From assembly GCA_029865225.1 (NCBI GenBank), contig JAOUHJ010000030.1, positions 1 through 34,716 of the forward strand: a stretch of DNA of 34,716 nucleotides, written 5' to 3'. Below are positions 25,133-33,301 of the stretch, in pieces (position 1 is the first letter of the stretch; the number at the start of each line of letters is the position of its first letter). A program made the translations under genes and the position numbers. The notes under the pieces were generated by a model. The model saw only the letters and a program-made list of their open reading frames with translations, was not told the DNA's origin and made no database searches. Source of the DNA: Nitrospira sp. GTDB taxonomy: Bacteria; Nitrospirota; Nitrospiria; Nitrospirales; Nitrospiraceae.

Positions 25133-25689
25133 TAATTATTTTCGCCTTCATCGATATGAGTGCGGATTACGCGAAAGCCTTCGCGCTCGAGGGCACGAGT
25201 GTAGGTGGCTCGACCGAGTGACCAACACTCAAGACCGGTTGTGACATCCTGCCAGGTTCCCATTTCGACAGGAGCCGTAAAGAGAAAATGCCCTTGCGGC
25301 CGTAGGATCTTCGATACTCGATGAAGGAAGGCCAGCTGCTCATTTTCACGAAGGAGAAATAGGAAGCCGATCGAGGTGACTGCATCGAACGTTCGCCCAA
25401 AGTAGTCACTGTCCAGGGCCGATGCGCATTGCGTGGGAATCGCGGGAAAGCGTAATCGAAATTGTCTCAGCAAGGTGGGCGATGAATCGACAGCCCATAC
25501 CGTGAGCCCAGAGTCCACGAGGACTCTCGTAATGGGATACCCCCCGCCGCAGGCGATTTCGACGACAGTACTACCGGAAGGGAGAGATCTTGCCCAACTC
25601 TGAACAATCCCGGTCCCTACACGGGAACGATCTCGGGCGTCAAGGTACTTCATCGCCTGGGCTTCATAGAAACGGGCTGCATCCGTCAT
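25108..25689 (-). CDS. Class I SAM-dependent methyltransferase, substrate unknown
   Basis: A 193-residue Rossmann-type methyltransferase. Motif I is VVEIACGGGY (42-51), the acidic end of strand 2 is VWAVDSSP, and FDAVTSIGFLFLLRE with the later LRPQGHFLFTAPVEMG are the usual post-motif strands. The start MTDAARFYE (ATG at 25689) resembles small SAM methyltransferases. A frame extension to 25758 exists but begins with TTG and lacks family character. GGAG lies about 14 bases upstream. It is convergent with the M1 aminopeptidase, their coding ends overlapping by 25 bp. I cannot name the substrate. Confidence 0.85.
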   Translation of the reverse strand: MTDAARFYEAQAMKYLDARDRSRVGTGIVQSWARSLPSGSTVVEIACGGGYPITRVLVDSGLTVWAVDSSPTLLRQFRLRFPAIPTQCASALDSDYFGRTFDAVTSIGFLFLLRENEQLAFLHRVSKILRPQGHFLFTAPVEMGTWQDVTTGLECWSLGRATYTRALEREGFRVIRTHIDEGENNYYETEKIG

Positions 25690-26014
25690 AAAGTTGCTTT
25701 CTCCATCAGAGAACCAATAGTCAAATCGAGAGCCCGGGCTAAATACTCGTGCCAACAACTATACGATTCGGCAAAGAGCTTGCCTAAGGCCATAGCTCCT
25801 CAGCTCGTTTCCGTAGACCATCACTCTCACCCTAAGTAAGGCTTCCATAATGGCTCGCCCCAAGCCAGAGGTCAACTACATGGCTGTACACAGCTATGCA
25901 ATCCTCTCCTAGCACTATTACTCACGGCTAGAATCCCTGAGTGCCTGTTACGTATATGCCCTCTGTTGCTCCAAGCAATAACGCTCGATAGAATTCTCAG
26001 CGAACGGGTATCTG
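25690..26014. other. 325-bp intergenic region between divergent methyltransferase and PilZ genes
   Basis: No coding frame with convincing features is seen here. It contains a candidate + strand promoter for the PilZ gene (25966-25994). A short hairpin TTGCT-CCA-AGCAA (25966-25978) overlaps the -35 element. Nothing else recognisable: no RNA gene, repeat or mobile-element end. Confidence 0.4.
25966..25994 (+). promoter_or_regulatory. Candidate promoter of the PilZ gene
   Basis: TTGCTC (25966-25971), a 17-bp spacer, then TAGAAT (25989-25994, five of six matches to the -10 consensus). The -35 is weak (three of six) and lies in a small inverted repeat. Start of transcription would be near 26001, leaving only about 14 bases of leader. 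Confidence 0.4.
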
Positions 26015-26536
26015 ATGGGACGCAAGACATCCAATATCACCTGTCCGACTTGCCATGGGGTAAAAGTTCGCCTGGCAGCCAGAAAGGGTTTGTCGGATGT
26101 CCTGCTAGGCGGGTTCACTATTTATCCGTTCCGTTGCCAGCTCTGTGCCGAACGGTTTCGGAAGTTTCTCGGCCGCCGCACACTCAATCCTCGAAGGAGT
26201 TTCGATCGGGTGGAGGTGTCGTTTCCGGTTTGGTTTCGAATACCACGGACTCCAGGTTCGCCACGAGTCGGTCAGGAAGGTGTGATCGAGAATCTCTCGA
26301 TTCGTGGGTGTCGGATCCGCACGACCGCTCCAGTCATCATCGGCTCCCGGTTGGAACTGGAATTTCAGTATTCCAACGATTCGCTCCCCATCACCATTGC
26401 GGAGGCAGTGGTCCGCTCTTCAGTAGGGAATGGTACGATCGGTTTGCGATTTACCCGTCTCCACAGGGGAGAAGAGCGGAGGATCAGGCGCATCATCGAT
26501 GTGTGGTTGCCTGAACTCATGCCGTCACGCATGTAA
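26015..26536 (+). CDS. Zinc-ribbon / PilZ domain protein
   Basis: A 173-residue soluble protein. An N-terminal four-cysteine zinc ribbon has CPTC (10-13) and CQLC (41-44). A C-terminal PilZ domain (about 60-170) has the c-di-GMP binding pattern: RSFDR (61-65, RxxxR) and NLSIRG (93-98, N/DxSxxG). Both halves of the binding motif are intact, so it probably binds cyclic di-GMP. Output partner unknown; the zinc ribbon could contact protein or nucleic acid. It stands alone between divergent and convergent neighbours. Confidence 0.85.
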   Translation: MGRKTSNITCPTCHGVKVRLAARKGLSDVLLGGFTIYPFRCQLCAERFRKFLGRRTLNPRRSFDRVEVSFPVWFRIPRTPGSPRVGQEGVIENLSIRGCRIRTTAPVIIGSRLELEFQYSNDSLPITIAEAVVRSSVGNGTIGLRFTRLHRGEERRIRRIIDVWLPELMPSRM

Positions 26537-26569
26537 CCACGATTGCCTCGACGACCACGGGTGGGCGTG

Positions 26570-29239
26570 TTATTCCTGCCGGAGCACGGCTAAAGGTGGT
26601 TGTCCAAGAATCCGGTAGGTGCTAAGAAAACCCACCAGCAGGGTCAGCGTGACCGTGGCCAGGAATCCCACGGCCAACACCCCCGGTTGAAGGCTCCAGG
26701 AAAGGTCGAACACGGTCTCAAGGACAGCCCAGGAAAGTGCGCTAGCGAGCGCGATTCCCAGGAACCCGCCCAAGGCTCCCAACATGGCATACTCGAGGGC
26801 GAAGGAACGCGCAATGACGCCGCGCGTCGCGCCCAAGGCTTTGAGAATCACGGATTCGTACAACCGGCGATACCGGGTCGCAGCCAAGGCCGCCGCCATC
26901 ACCAATCCTCCTGACAGGACACAGAACAAGGCTACCGCGCGAATGGCAAGGGACAATCGATCCAGCACCCGTGCGAAACTGTCGAGCACATCGCCGATAT
27001 TGATCGCGGTCACATTCGGGAATGCCGCCACGACCGCTTGCTGAAGGGGTACTTCGTCAGAGGGAGCCACGCGAACGGTGGCGACATAGGTATGCGGGGC
27101 TCCTTCGAGCGCACCCGGTGAAAAGATCATGAAGAAGTTGGTCGACATGTTCCCCCACTCGACCGATCGAATACTGCTGATCTCACCCGCGATGGGTACA
27201 CCTTGAATATCAAGTTCGATCGTATCGCCGACGGTGACCCCGAGTTGCTTCGCGGCGTCTTCCTCCATCGAGATCAATGGTTTGGACAAGACTTGCCCTG
27301 GTTTCCACCATTCACCTTGAATCACCTTGTTATCTTTGGGCAGGTCTTGAAGGAACGTCAGCACGTACTCGCGCGTCAAAAACCACTTCCTCCGACGTTC
27401 TTCCTTCTGGTCTGTTTTGGCCCGCTGCTCGGCTTCCTCCGACATCGGCTCAAACATGACAGACTCGCCCTTCACCGCGGACAGCCGTGAGCGGACCAAT
27501 GGTGTCAATTGGGGCTGCGGGTCGCCGGATCGCTGGCGCAGGAGATTCACCATTCCTTCCGCCTGATCTGGCTGGATGTCGATGAAGAAAAAGGTAGGCG
27601 CGTCGCTCGGGCGATTCTCTCCCACCTGGGCGAGCAAGGACCGCTCCACCAATGAGACAGTGGTCACGACCATCACACCGATACCGATGGCGATCGTCAC
27701 GCTCACGACCTGACTTCCTGGCCGCGTTACGTTCCCCACGGCCTGGCGAAGTGCCAGGGGTTCAGGCCGTGGCCATTTCTTGACGGCCATGAGGGACGCA
27801 CTGGCGGCAGCTCCGAGCAGGAACACCGCCGCGGTAAACGCCAGGATAAACAGGAGTCCCACTCTCCAGGATCCTGCTTGCCAAATCGATAGGAGGGCCA
27901 ATCCGAAGCCAATTCCGATCGCCACCAGCAACTTGACCCGGTCAAGCCTCTGCCAAGAGCTCCACCATTTGATTCGCCCTGAACCGACTGTCGAGTCGGA
28001 GGGAGCGACCTCACGGCGAAAGATTCGCGCGGGTTTGACCTCGCGGATTGTCAGCAACGGCCACAAGGTAAAGAGCAATGTCGACAGCATTCCCAAGGCC
28101 AATCCCTTCAACAGCGGAGGGAGCGAAAGGCCCATCCCTCCACTTGCGAAACCCAATTGATCCAGCAGGTCCGTGGCCATCACAGCAGCAATCACCCACG
28201 GAAGCCCCAAATGGAGGGCCATGCCGATGAGCAGGCCGACAAGGCTGCCGACCAGGCCCAGCATCAGGGCTTGCCATCCATAGGTCAGCACGATGGTTTG
28301 AGAATCCGCACCCACCGTCTTGAGAATAGCGATGGTATTCAGTTTCTCCCGCACAAAGGCATGAACTGAAGTTGCGACTCCGAGGCCTCCCACGAACAGG
28401 GCGGTCAGCCCGATGAGGCCCAGATAGCGGGTCAGCTGGTCCAAGGACTGCTTCAGTTGCGGTTGGGCTTCACGGTAGCTCGATACACGAGCTGAGTCCG
28501 ACGCCAGTCGACCACGTAGTTCGTACAGCAGGGCATTTGGTGGCATGGTACTAGGAATCTTTAAGAGAAACCGCTCACGGATCCTGCTGCCGACCTTGAC
28601 CAGCTCAGTCGTGTGAAGTCCTTCTTGCGACATCAGGACACGAGGGCCCAAACTGAATGCGTTGGCCATACGATCCGGTTCCGTTCTAACGACCCCGGTG
28701 ATGACGAACCGACCTTCCCCGATTGTGAGCTGATCTCCAAGCGCCAGCCCCATTCTGATGAGCAAGGCTTCTTGGACCACCACCCCATAACAGGTGAGCC
28801 CTAAACAGTCTCCATCTTGTCGGCGAAGCAATTCCCGTAAATCCGTGTTGGGTTCCACGCGAAGGGAACCATACAACGGATATTCTGGTTCGACCGCCTT
28901 CAGCTCAACGATCTGTGTCGGTTGGCCAACCACAGATGGTTCAGCCTGCGCCGCCATTGCGACGAGCTCGCTGACATGGGTGAAGACGATGCCACGATCC
29001 ATTAAGGAATCAAGGACGTCCCGACCTTGAGGACTGATACGGCGAGTCAGACGAATTTCGAGGTCGCCGCCCAGCAATCCACGCGCTTCTTTGGTGACGG
29101 TTCGCTCGACTTGGGTGCCGAACAGAGACACTCCCGTCAGTGCGCCGACTCCGATCGCGATGCAGACTAAGAAATAGAGGAAATGTCGCCAGGCGGCGCG
29201 TGTCTCGCGCCAAGCCATCTTGACGATAAACCAGGTCAT
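26570..29239 (-). CDS. ABC transporter permease, YbbP/FtsX family
   Basis: An 889-residue inner-membrane permease with about ten hydrophobic segments. The first is near residues 22-40 (YFLVCIAIGVGALTGVSLF) and is followed by a large periplasmic domain. A first block of helices lies near 270-390, a middle pair near 425-475, another at about 510, a second periplasmic domain at about 530-740, and the final three helices before LGQPPLAVLRQE. This duplicated FtsX/MacB-like layout matches COG3127 (E. coli YbbP, 804 residues). Such systems act as mechanotransmission or lipoprotein/lysolipid-handling ABC complexes; substrate is unproven. The start overlaps the ATPase stop (ATGA at 29236-29239), so stoichiometric co-translation is likely. 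Confidence 0.92.
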   Translation of the reverse strand: MTWFIVKMAWRETRAAWRHFLYFLVCIAIGVGALTGVSLFGTQVERTVTKEARGLLGGDLEIRLTRRISPQGRDVLDSLMDRGIVFTHVSELVAMAAQAEPSVVGQPTQIVELKAVEPEYPLYGSLRVEPNTDLRELLRRQDGDCLGLTCYGVVVQEALLIRMGLALGDQLTIGEGRFVITGVVRTEPDRMANAFSLGPRVLMSQEGLHTTELVKVGSRIRERFLLKIPSTMPPNALLYELRGRLASDSARVSSYREAQPQLKQSLDQLTRYLGLIGLTALFVGGLGVATSVHAFVREKLNTIAILKTVGADSQTIVLTYGWQALMLGLVGSLVGLLIGMALHLGLPWVIAAVMATDLLDQLGFASGGMGLSLPPLLKGLALGMLSTLLFTLWPLLTIREVKPARIFRREVAPSDSTVGSGRIKWWSSWQRLDRVKLLVAIGIGFGLALLSIWQAGSWRVGLLFILAFTAAVFLLGAAASASLMAVKKWPRPEPLALRQAVGNVTRPGSQVVSVTIAIGIGVMVVTTVSLVERSLLAQVGENRPSDAPTFFFIDIQPDQAEGMVNLLRQRSGDPQPQLTPLVRSRLSAVKGESVMFEPMSEEAEQRAKTDQKEERRRKWFLTREYVLTFLQDLPKDNKVIQGEWWKPGQVLSKPLISMEEDAAKQLGVTVGDTIELDIQGVPIAGEISSIRSVEWGNMSTNFFMIFSPGALEGAPHTYVATVRVAPSDEVPLQQAVVAAFPNVTAINIGDVLDSFARVLDRLSLAIRAVALFCVLSGGLVMAAALAATRYRRLYESVILKALGATRGVIARSFALEYAMLGALGGFLGIALASALSWAVLETVFDLSWSLQPGVLAVGFLATVTLTLLVGFLSTYRILGQPPLAVLRQE

Positions 29240-29997
29240 GAGCTGAACCGGACCGGGGCCTTGGGTGTGGACAATCTGGCAGACCGTTCGGATTCAGCTT
29301 TGGGGGCGCCGTGACACCGTGAAGAGGAGGACAGACTATCCGACTCAAGACGCCCATCACGGAGTGAAAGCACGCGTTGCATCGAAGTGGCCAACGCGGT
29401 GTCATGTGTCACGAGTACGAGGGTTGTTCCGTAATCACGATGGAGCGCAAGCAAGAGCTCAACGATATGGGCTCCTGTTGAACTATCAAGATTGCCTGTC
29501 GGCTCATCGGCCATCAAGATCGGGGGGCGGCAGGCAAACGCCCGGGCGATCGCCACTCGTTGCTGCTCTCCTCCGGATAATTGGACCGGATAGTGCCTCA
29601 TCCGGTCGGCCAAGCCCACGGCCGCGAGCAAATCCGCCGCGCGCTCGTCAGCCCGATGCTCTCCGCTTAGTTCGATCGGCACGGCCACGTTTTCCATAGC
29701 TGTGAGCGTGGGAATGAGATGAAACGACTGGAAGATGTAGCCCACCTTTTCTCGTCGGAATCGGGCCATCCGGCTTTCAGCCATCGTGGTGATGTCGGAT
29801 CCGTCCAACTCGATCGATCCGCTGGTCGGCCGATCAAGACCCGCCATCAACCCGAGCAACGTCGATTTACCGCTCCCGGACGGCCCCACGATCGCGACCG
29901 TCTGTTTGGCTGGGATCTCAAAACTCACACGGTCGAGGATGGTGATGGAATGTCCTCCTGCAGCCAAGACCATAGAAACTTGCGTCACAGTAATCAT
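29236..29997 (-). CDS. ABC transporter ATPase, YbbA/LolD-type
   Basis: A 253-residue nucleotide-binding subunit. Walker [10 protein letters not shown] (38-46), Q-loop in [18 protein letters not shown], signature [14 protein letters not shown], Walker B LMADEP with TGNLD, and H-loop VTHD are all intact. The FQSFHL Q-loop and TGNLD are typical of the LolD/MacB/FtsE group. A C-terminal extension ([20 protein letters not shown]) is low-complexity. I chose ATG at 29997 with AGG six bases upstream; the frame extends to 30264 but that part is antisense to tesA. It pairs with the overlapping permease and is divergent from tesA, as in E. coli ybbA/tesA. Confidence 0.94.
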   Translation of the reverse strand: MITVTQVSMVLAAGGHSITILDRVSFEIPAKQTVAIVGPSGSGKSTLLGLMAGLDRPTSGSIELDGSDITTMAESRMARFRREKVGYIFQSFHLIPTLTAMENVAVPIELSGEHRADERAADLLAAVGLADRMRHYPVQLSGGEQQRVAIARAFACRPPILMADEPTGNLDSSTGAHIVELLLALHRDYGTTLVLVTHDTALATSMQRVLSLRDGRLESDSLSSSSRCHGAPKAESERSARLSTPKAPVRFSS

Positions 29998-30042
29998 CGG
30001 AAACCTATTTCCTTCTCCCGGTTCATGCGTGTAGAGAATGAT

Positions 30043-30048
30043 ATTATA
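30043..30048 (-). promoter_or_regulatory. Possible -10 element for the ABC ATPase/permease operon
   Basis: On the minus strand the bases read TATAAT, a perfect -10, 45 bp upstream of the ATPase start. The -35 region 16-18 bp further (30065-30072) is poor. The same A/T patch could serve the divergent tesA as TATTAT. Only the -10 match is seen; the promoter itself is an inference. Confidence 0.35.
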
Positions 30049-30072
30049 CAGGACGGGGAGGGGGAGCAAACG

Positions 30073-30750
30073 TTGAGTGCCATCATGCGACGGGGAAGGA
30101 CATTTCGCGAGATATTGTTGCCTGCAGTAGTGCTCATCCTGTGGCCTTTCGCAGTGTATGCGACCTCTCCTTCGGCGTCGGACACGAGGCCACGGATTGT
30201 GGCCTTCGGGGACAGTCTCACGGCGGGGCTCGGGGTACAAGCCAACGAATCCTACCCTGCCCAATTGCAGCGGAGATTGAACGATCTCAGATATCCCTAT
30301 CGAGTGATTAATGCCGGTGTCAGCGGCGACACCACAGCTGGCGGGTTGAGACGTGTGCCGTGGATCCTGAACAATAAGCCCGAGCTGGTAATCCTCGAAT
30401 TAGGCGCGAATGACGGACTTCGCGGGCTGGATGTCGATCAAGTTAAACATAACCTGCAACAGATTATCGAGCAATTGAGAAAAGCCGGCGCGACGGTGAT
30501 CTTGGCCGGCATGAAACTTCCTCCGAACTATGGACCGGATTACACGACGCGCTTCGAAGCCATCTATCCGGCGCTGGCAAAAGAATATGATCTACCCCTC
30601 ATTCCCTTTTTTCTTGACGGAGTGGGGGGCGCCTCTTCCTTGAATCAAGCCGATGGTATTCATCCAACCACGGAAGGCTATGAAATCATCGTGGAGCAGG
30701 TGCTCAAAGTCCTCGAACCCGTGTTGAGCAAGCACACCCATACCCCTTGA
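30073..30750 (+). CDS. tesA: Secreted SGNH hydrolase, TesA (lysophospholipase L1 / arylesterase) type
   Basis: A 225-residue periplasmic esterase or thioesterase. A hydrophobic signal (about residues 14-30, LLPAVVLILWPFAVYA) is followed by block I FGDSLTAG (Ser48), block II GVSGDTT, block III LGANDGL and block V DGIHPT with the catalytic Asp and His. All SGNH residues are present. TTG at 30073 is preferred because GGGGGAG lies about six bases upstream. ATG at 30085 (MRRGRTF) is the alternative, four codons later and too far from that site. The gene is divergent from the YbbA-like ATPase across 75 bp, a conserved arrangement suggesting a shared envelope-lipid role. Confidence 0.93.
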   Translation: MSAIMRRGRTFREILLPAVVLILWPFAVYATSPSASDTRPRIVAFGDSLTAGLGVQANESYPAQLQRRLNDLRYPYRVINAGVSGDTTAGGLRRVPWILNNKPELVILELGANDGLRGLDVDQVKHNLQQIIEQLRKAGATVILAGMKLPPNYGPDYTTRFEAIYPALAKEYDLPLIPFFLDGVGGASSLNQADGIHPTTEGYEIIVEQVLKVLEPVLSKHTHTP

Positions 30751-30833
30751 TGGTCTACCTAGTGGCACGCTCGGTCACTGGCTGAAACCGGCAAGAAATC
30801 AGGAAAGCGGACGCACGGTAGAGCTAGAAATCG

Positions 30834-31022
30834 TTACGACTTTTTGAAGAACGTGTCGTAGACGCCGTACGCGAGGATAGCGGCGATCAGTGTGAAATAC
30901 AGGCCGGTGATTCCACTGTAATCCGGAGGTCCTTCGCCCTCTGGCGCGTTGGCTAAGACAGGCAGTGCCTGGGCCAGCAGAATACCCGTGATTGCACTCG
31001 TACGCGAAAGTAACCGCTTCAT
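30834..31022 (-). CDS. Small exported single-span membrane protein (62 residues)
   Basis: It starts at ATG 31022 with GGAGGGAG before it. The first 26 residues look like a signal peptide (MKRLLSRTSAITGILLAQAL, cleavage after ANA). A short acidic/proline segment (PEGEGPPDYSGITG) and one hydrophobic helix (about 38-56, GITGLYFTLIAAILAYGVY) follow, then DTFFKKS. The mature protein would be about 36 residues, N-terminus outside and a lysine-capped tail inside. I do not know its family. It lies convergent with tesA and downstream of the SWIM gene, 106 bp away. Clean start site and signal-plus-anchor design make it a credible gene. Confidence 0.7.
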   Translation of the reverse strand: MKRLLSRTSAITGILLAQALPVLANAPEGEGPPDYSGITGLYFTLIAAILAYGVYDTFFKKS

Positions 31023-31128
31023 TGTTGCTCCCTCCAAGGTCTGACAATCTAACGAAGGCCGCATTTTACTGGACCTGAATCGGAAGGCGCAAGAGGGATC
31101 AACATGGGGGAATATGACGGACGGAGGG

Positions 31129-32031
31129 TCATTCCGAATCTTTCAGCATCGGCTTAGCAGTAGCGATGAGTGTCTGTGCGATTTCTTTGATAGATCCGGC
31201 GATTTTTTCGAACTGCGAATCCTGCTGGAGCAGATCACTTGCCGCTAGCTGCAGTTGTGCCTCACACGTGACCATTTCGGTCGCTAATTTAGCCACCTTG
31301 GTGAGCCGATCCTCATAGGTCGCGATCTTGAGCCGCAATTCCTCGGCTGTCATCTGTGCGGCCTTCACCTCGTCCATCGAAGCTTGGAGTTCCTGGGTCA
31401 CCCGTCGCACGTGCGTTTCCCGATCCCGCATTTCGGCCCTCAGCCTTGTGGCGGCTTGATCACTCGTGCGACGGCCTTCCGCCAAGTGGCAAATGGCGTG
31501 GGTCCAAGCCGAAACCTCCGGAGAGTCGCATTGAGGAGGGTCCGGAAGTTGTCCCTGTGCCTGGATTGCTGTCGTCGCCGATGGAAGCCACTCCATAAAC
31601 TTCACGACGTCACTCAATTTCACTTCAGCAATAGATGAAGTGTTCCCAGCCGTCTTTCTGTTCACAAAATGAGCCGCCTGATTTGGGGGAGGGGATTCTT
31701 GTGGAGCATCGGCGTTCGGTTTAGGCTGGGACCATCGATGGTACTCCAGCAGGACCCCGATGCAATGGCGGCACATGGGTTCTTCAGATAGTGTGCAAGA
31801 GCACTTGGACAGGAGATGGCCATCCTTCAAACGGATGGTCTGCTCGTACAGGCCGGCATTACCGATCACAGCCGAGGTGATCTGAGCATCGTCGGCCTCC
31901 GCGATACGGACCCGATTCTCGGTCAAGTATTGTTGCGCAATTTGAAAGGCAGACGCTTCCGAGACGGCTTGGATCATCTGGGGATCCAGCAAGCCGAGTC
32001 GCTCAGCGCTGCAGGGAATCTTGTTTCGCAT
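31129..32031 (-). CDS. SWIM zinc-finger / coiled-coil protein
   Basis: A 300-residue soluble protein. A SWIM-type zinc site is seen at CSC (77-79) and CRH (87-89), i.e. CxCx7CxH, preceded by the strand QTIRLKDGHLLSK typical of SWIM domains. After a Pro/Gln-rich linker, residues about 200-285 are strongly heptad-like (RETHVRRVTQELQASMDEV..., LRLKIATYEDRLTKVAKL). The tail ends TAKPMLKDSE. SWIM domains bind nucleic acid or protein. Bacterial SWIM proteins often go with Swi2/Snf2 helicases, but none is nearby here. Function unknown. A perfect -35 TTGACA lies upstream on its strand (near 32096-32101), with only a poor -10. Confidence 0.78.
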   Translation of the reverse strand: MRNKIPCSAERLGLLDPQMIQAVSEASAFQIAQQYLTENRVRIAEADDAQITSAVIGNAGLYEQTIRLKDGHLLSKCSCTLSEEPMCRHCIGVLLEYHRWSQPKPNADAPQESPPPNQAAHFVNRKTAGNTSSIAEVKLSDVVKFMEWLPSATTAIQAQGQLPDPPQCDSPEVSAWTHAICHLAEGRRTSDQAATRLRAEMRDRETHVRRVTQELQASMDEVKAAQMTAEELRLKIATYEDRLTKVAKLATEMVTCEAQLQLAASDLLQQDSQFEKIAGSIKEIAQTLIATAKPMLKDSE

Positions 32032-32168
32032 CGTCGATGCCGAAGCCGTCCATAGGTTTTGATGGCCCCAGTCTGCCGGGCAAGGTGAAGGGTGTCAAGT
32101 ATTGCGTAGATAATGAAGAGGAAAGTTATCCCCAGTAGTATGAAACAATATCACGATACAGAGATTCT

Positions 32169-33179
32169 CTATCGGCAGGGCTTGACTGGGCGTGCTTTGT
32201 CCATCGGCGTCAGCCAAATGTAGTCCGCAATGGGTTCTTTGATGAGCGAGCGCACGTCCTCCGCTTTACTCGAGTCAAAGGAGAGCAGATAGATCGTCGC
32301 TTGTTTGACCGCTCCTCCCAGGCGCCTGGCTACACGCTTGGGTACAGGCAGGTTGTATTGGACATGGCCTCCACCGGTGTAGCTGACGATGATGTGTCGC
32401 TGAGCGACGGGATCGCGTCGGAGCTCGCCTTCTCTCAGAGTCAGCGTCCTTGCCATGCCTTCGTCGCGGACCATGGAGGCCTCATACATCGTGCGGTAAT
32501 GTTCCGCAGACCCTCCATGGCACCGTTGGAGCTGATCAAAGATCTTTTCGCGATAGGCGGGGTCGTCAAGGATTTCCTCTTGATCCAGTCCCCATGAGGC
32601 CCATTCAGGGTCTTGTGTGGCTTGCTCGAGTCCCAATTTTACGACGCGACGAATCAGTGGCTTGGGCGGATTCATAGCACGGACAGACAACCGTCGATCA
32701 CGAGCGAAGCCGAGCAAGGGTGCGTAATCGTCAAATGCGCCACCCCAATTTTGTTTCCAGCGCACCTGCTCCAAAAACTCATTCGTGACAGGTTGAGTGG
32801 TCGAAACATAGGTGTCCAGAGCCGGTTGACCATCCCACCCGAACATCTCCATGCCGATAGTGGGTTCAATCCCATCCTCAACCAATTGCGTCAGCACCTT
32901 CAAGGCCGCTTCGATGTGGTGGGGGTTGTGGTGCTCTTCTCCCAGATAGATGATGTCCTGCTGTTCCAAGTCTTTTATCAAGTCGGGAAACGAGATGACC
33001 TGACCGGTTCGGGTGTCTAGAATTTCCCAAGGCTGCCATCCGGTTTGCAGATTGGGACCAGGGCCGCCGCCACGCTCCATCGCGCAGCCGCTTGGGAACA
33101 CCAGCAGGAAGACGAACAGACTCAGTGTGGCGACGGATCGCCACCGTTCAAACACGATGGGGATGAAAGGGGTATGCAT
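32169..33179 (-). CDS. ChaN-family lipoprotein (DUF399), putative iron/haem-binding
   Basis: A 336-residue lipoprotein. The signal sequence ends in lipobox FPSGC (Cys32). The ChaN domain starts near QPWEILDTRTGQVIS and carries its hallmark metal/haem-site region YLGEEHHNPHH (78-88), then the GMEMFGWDGQ segment, and a later GGGHVQYNLPVPKRV stretch. The E. coli/Campylobacter family members bind haem or affect iron uptake. That function here is family-based. Start ATG at 33179 has AGGAG at good spacing. It is divergent from the gene at 33302 across 122 bp. Confidence 0.9.
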   Translation of the reverse strand: MHTPFIPIVFERWRSVATLSLFVFLLVFPSGCAMERGGGPGPNLQTGWQPWEILDTRTGQVISFPDLIKDLEQQDIIYLGEEHHNPHHIEAALKVLTQLVEDGIEPTIGMEMFGWDGQPALDTYVSTTQPVTNEFLEQVRWKQNWGGAFDDYAPLLGFARDRRLSVRAMNPPKPLIRRVVKLGLEQATQDPEWASWGLDQEEILDDPAYREKIFDQLQRCHGGSAEHYRTMYEASMVRDEGMARTLTLREGELRRDPVAQRHIIVSYTGGGHVQYNLPVPKRVARRLGGAVKQATIYLLSFDSSKAEDVRSLIKEPIADYIWLTPMDKARPVKPCR

Positions 33180-33221
33180 GAGACCACTCCTACCATACCG
33201 GTCGGATTACGAACAAGCCGC

Positions 33222-33251
33222 TTGACCATGAAGTTTCCATGCGACTATGCT
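33222..33251 (+). promoter_or_regulatory. Candidate promoter of the 33302 gene
   Basis: TTGACC (33222-33227, five of six), an 18-bp spacer, and TATGCT (33246-33251, four of six). It lies 50 bp before the ATG in the 122-bp divergent gap. Spacing and distance are plausible. Confidence 0.45.
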
Positions 33252-33301
33252 CCGATCACAGATGCCGTCGATAGGCTGCCACACGCGTCTGCGCAGGCTC
33301 C

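Noticed and set aside
29998-30264. N-terminal extension of the ABC ATPase
   Set aside because: It is antisense to the tesA coding start and Arg-rich without family similarity.
32120-32140. Single TTATCCCCA resembling a DnaA box
   Set aside because: One imperfect copy with no others nearby; expected by chance.
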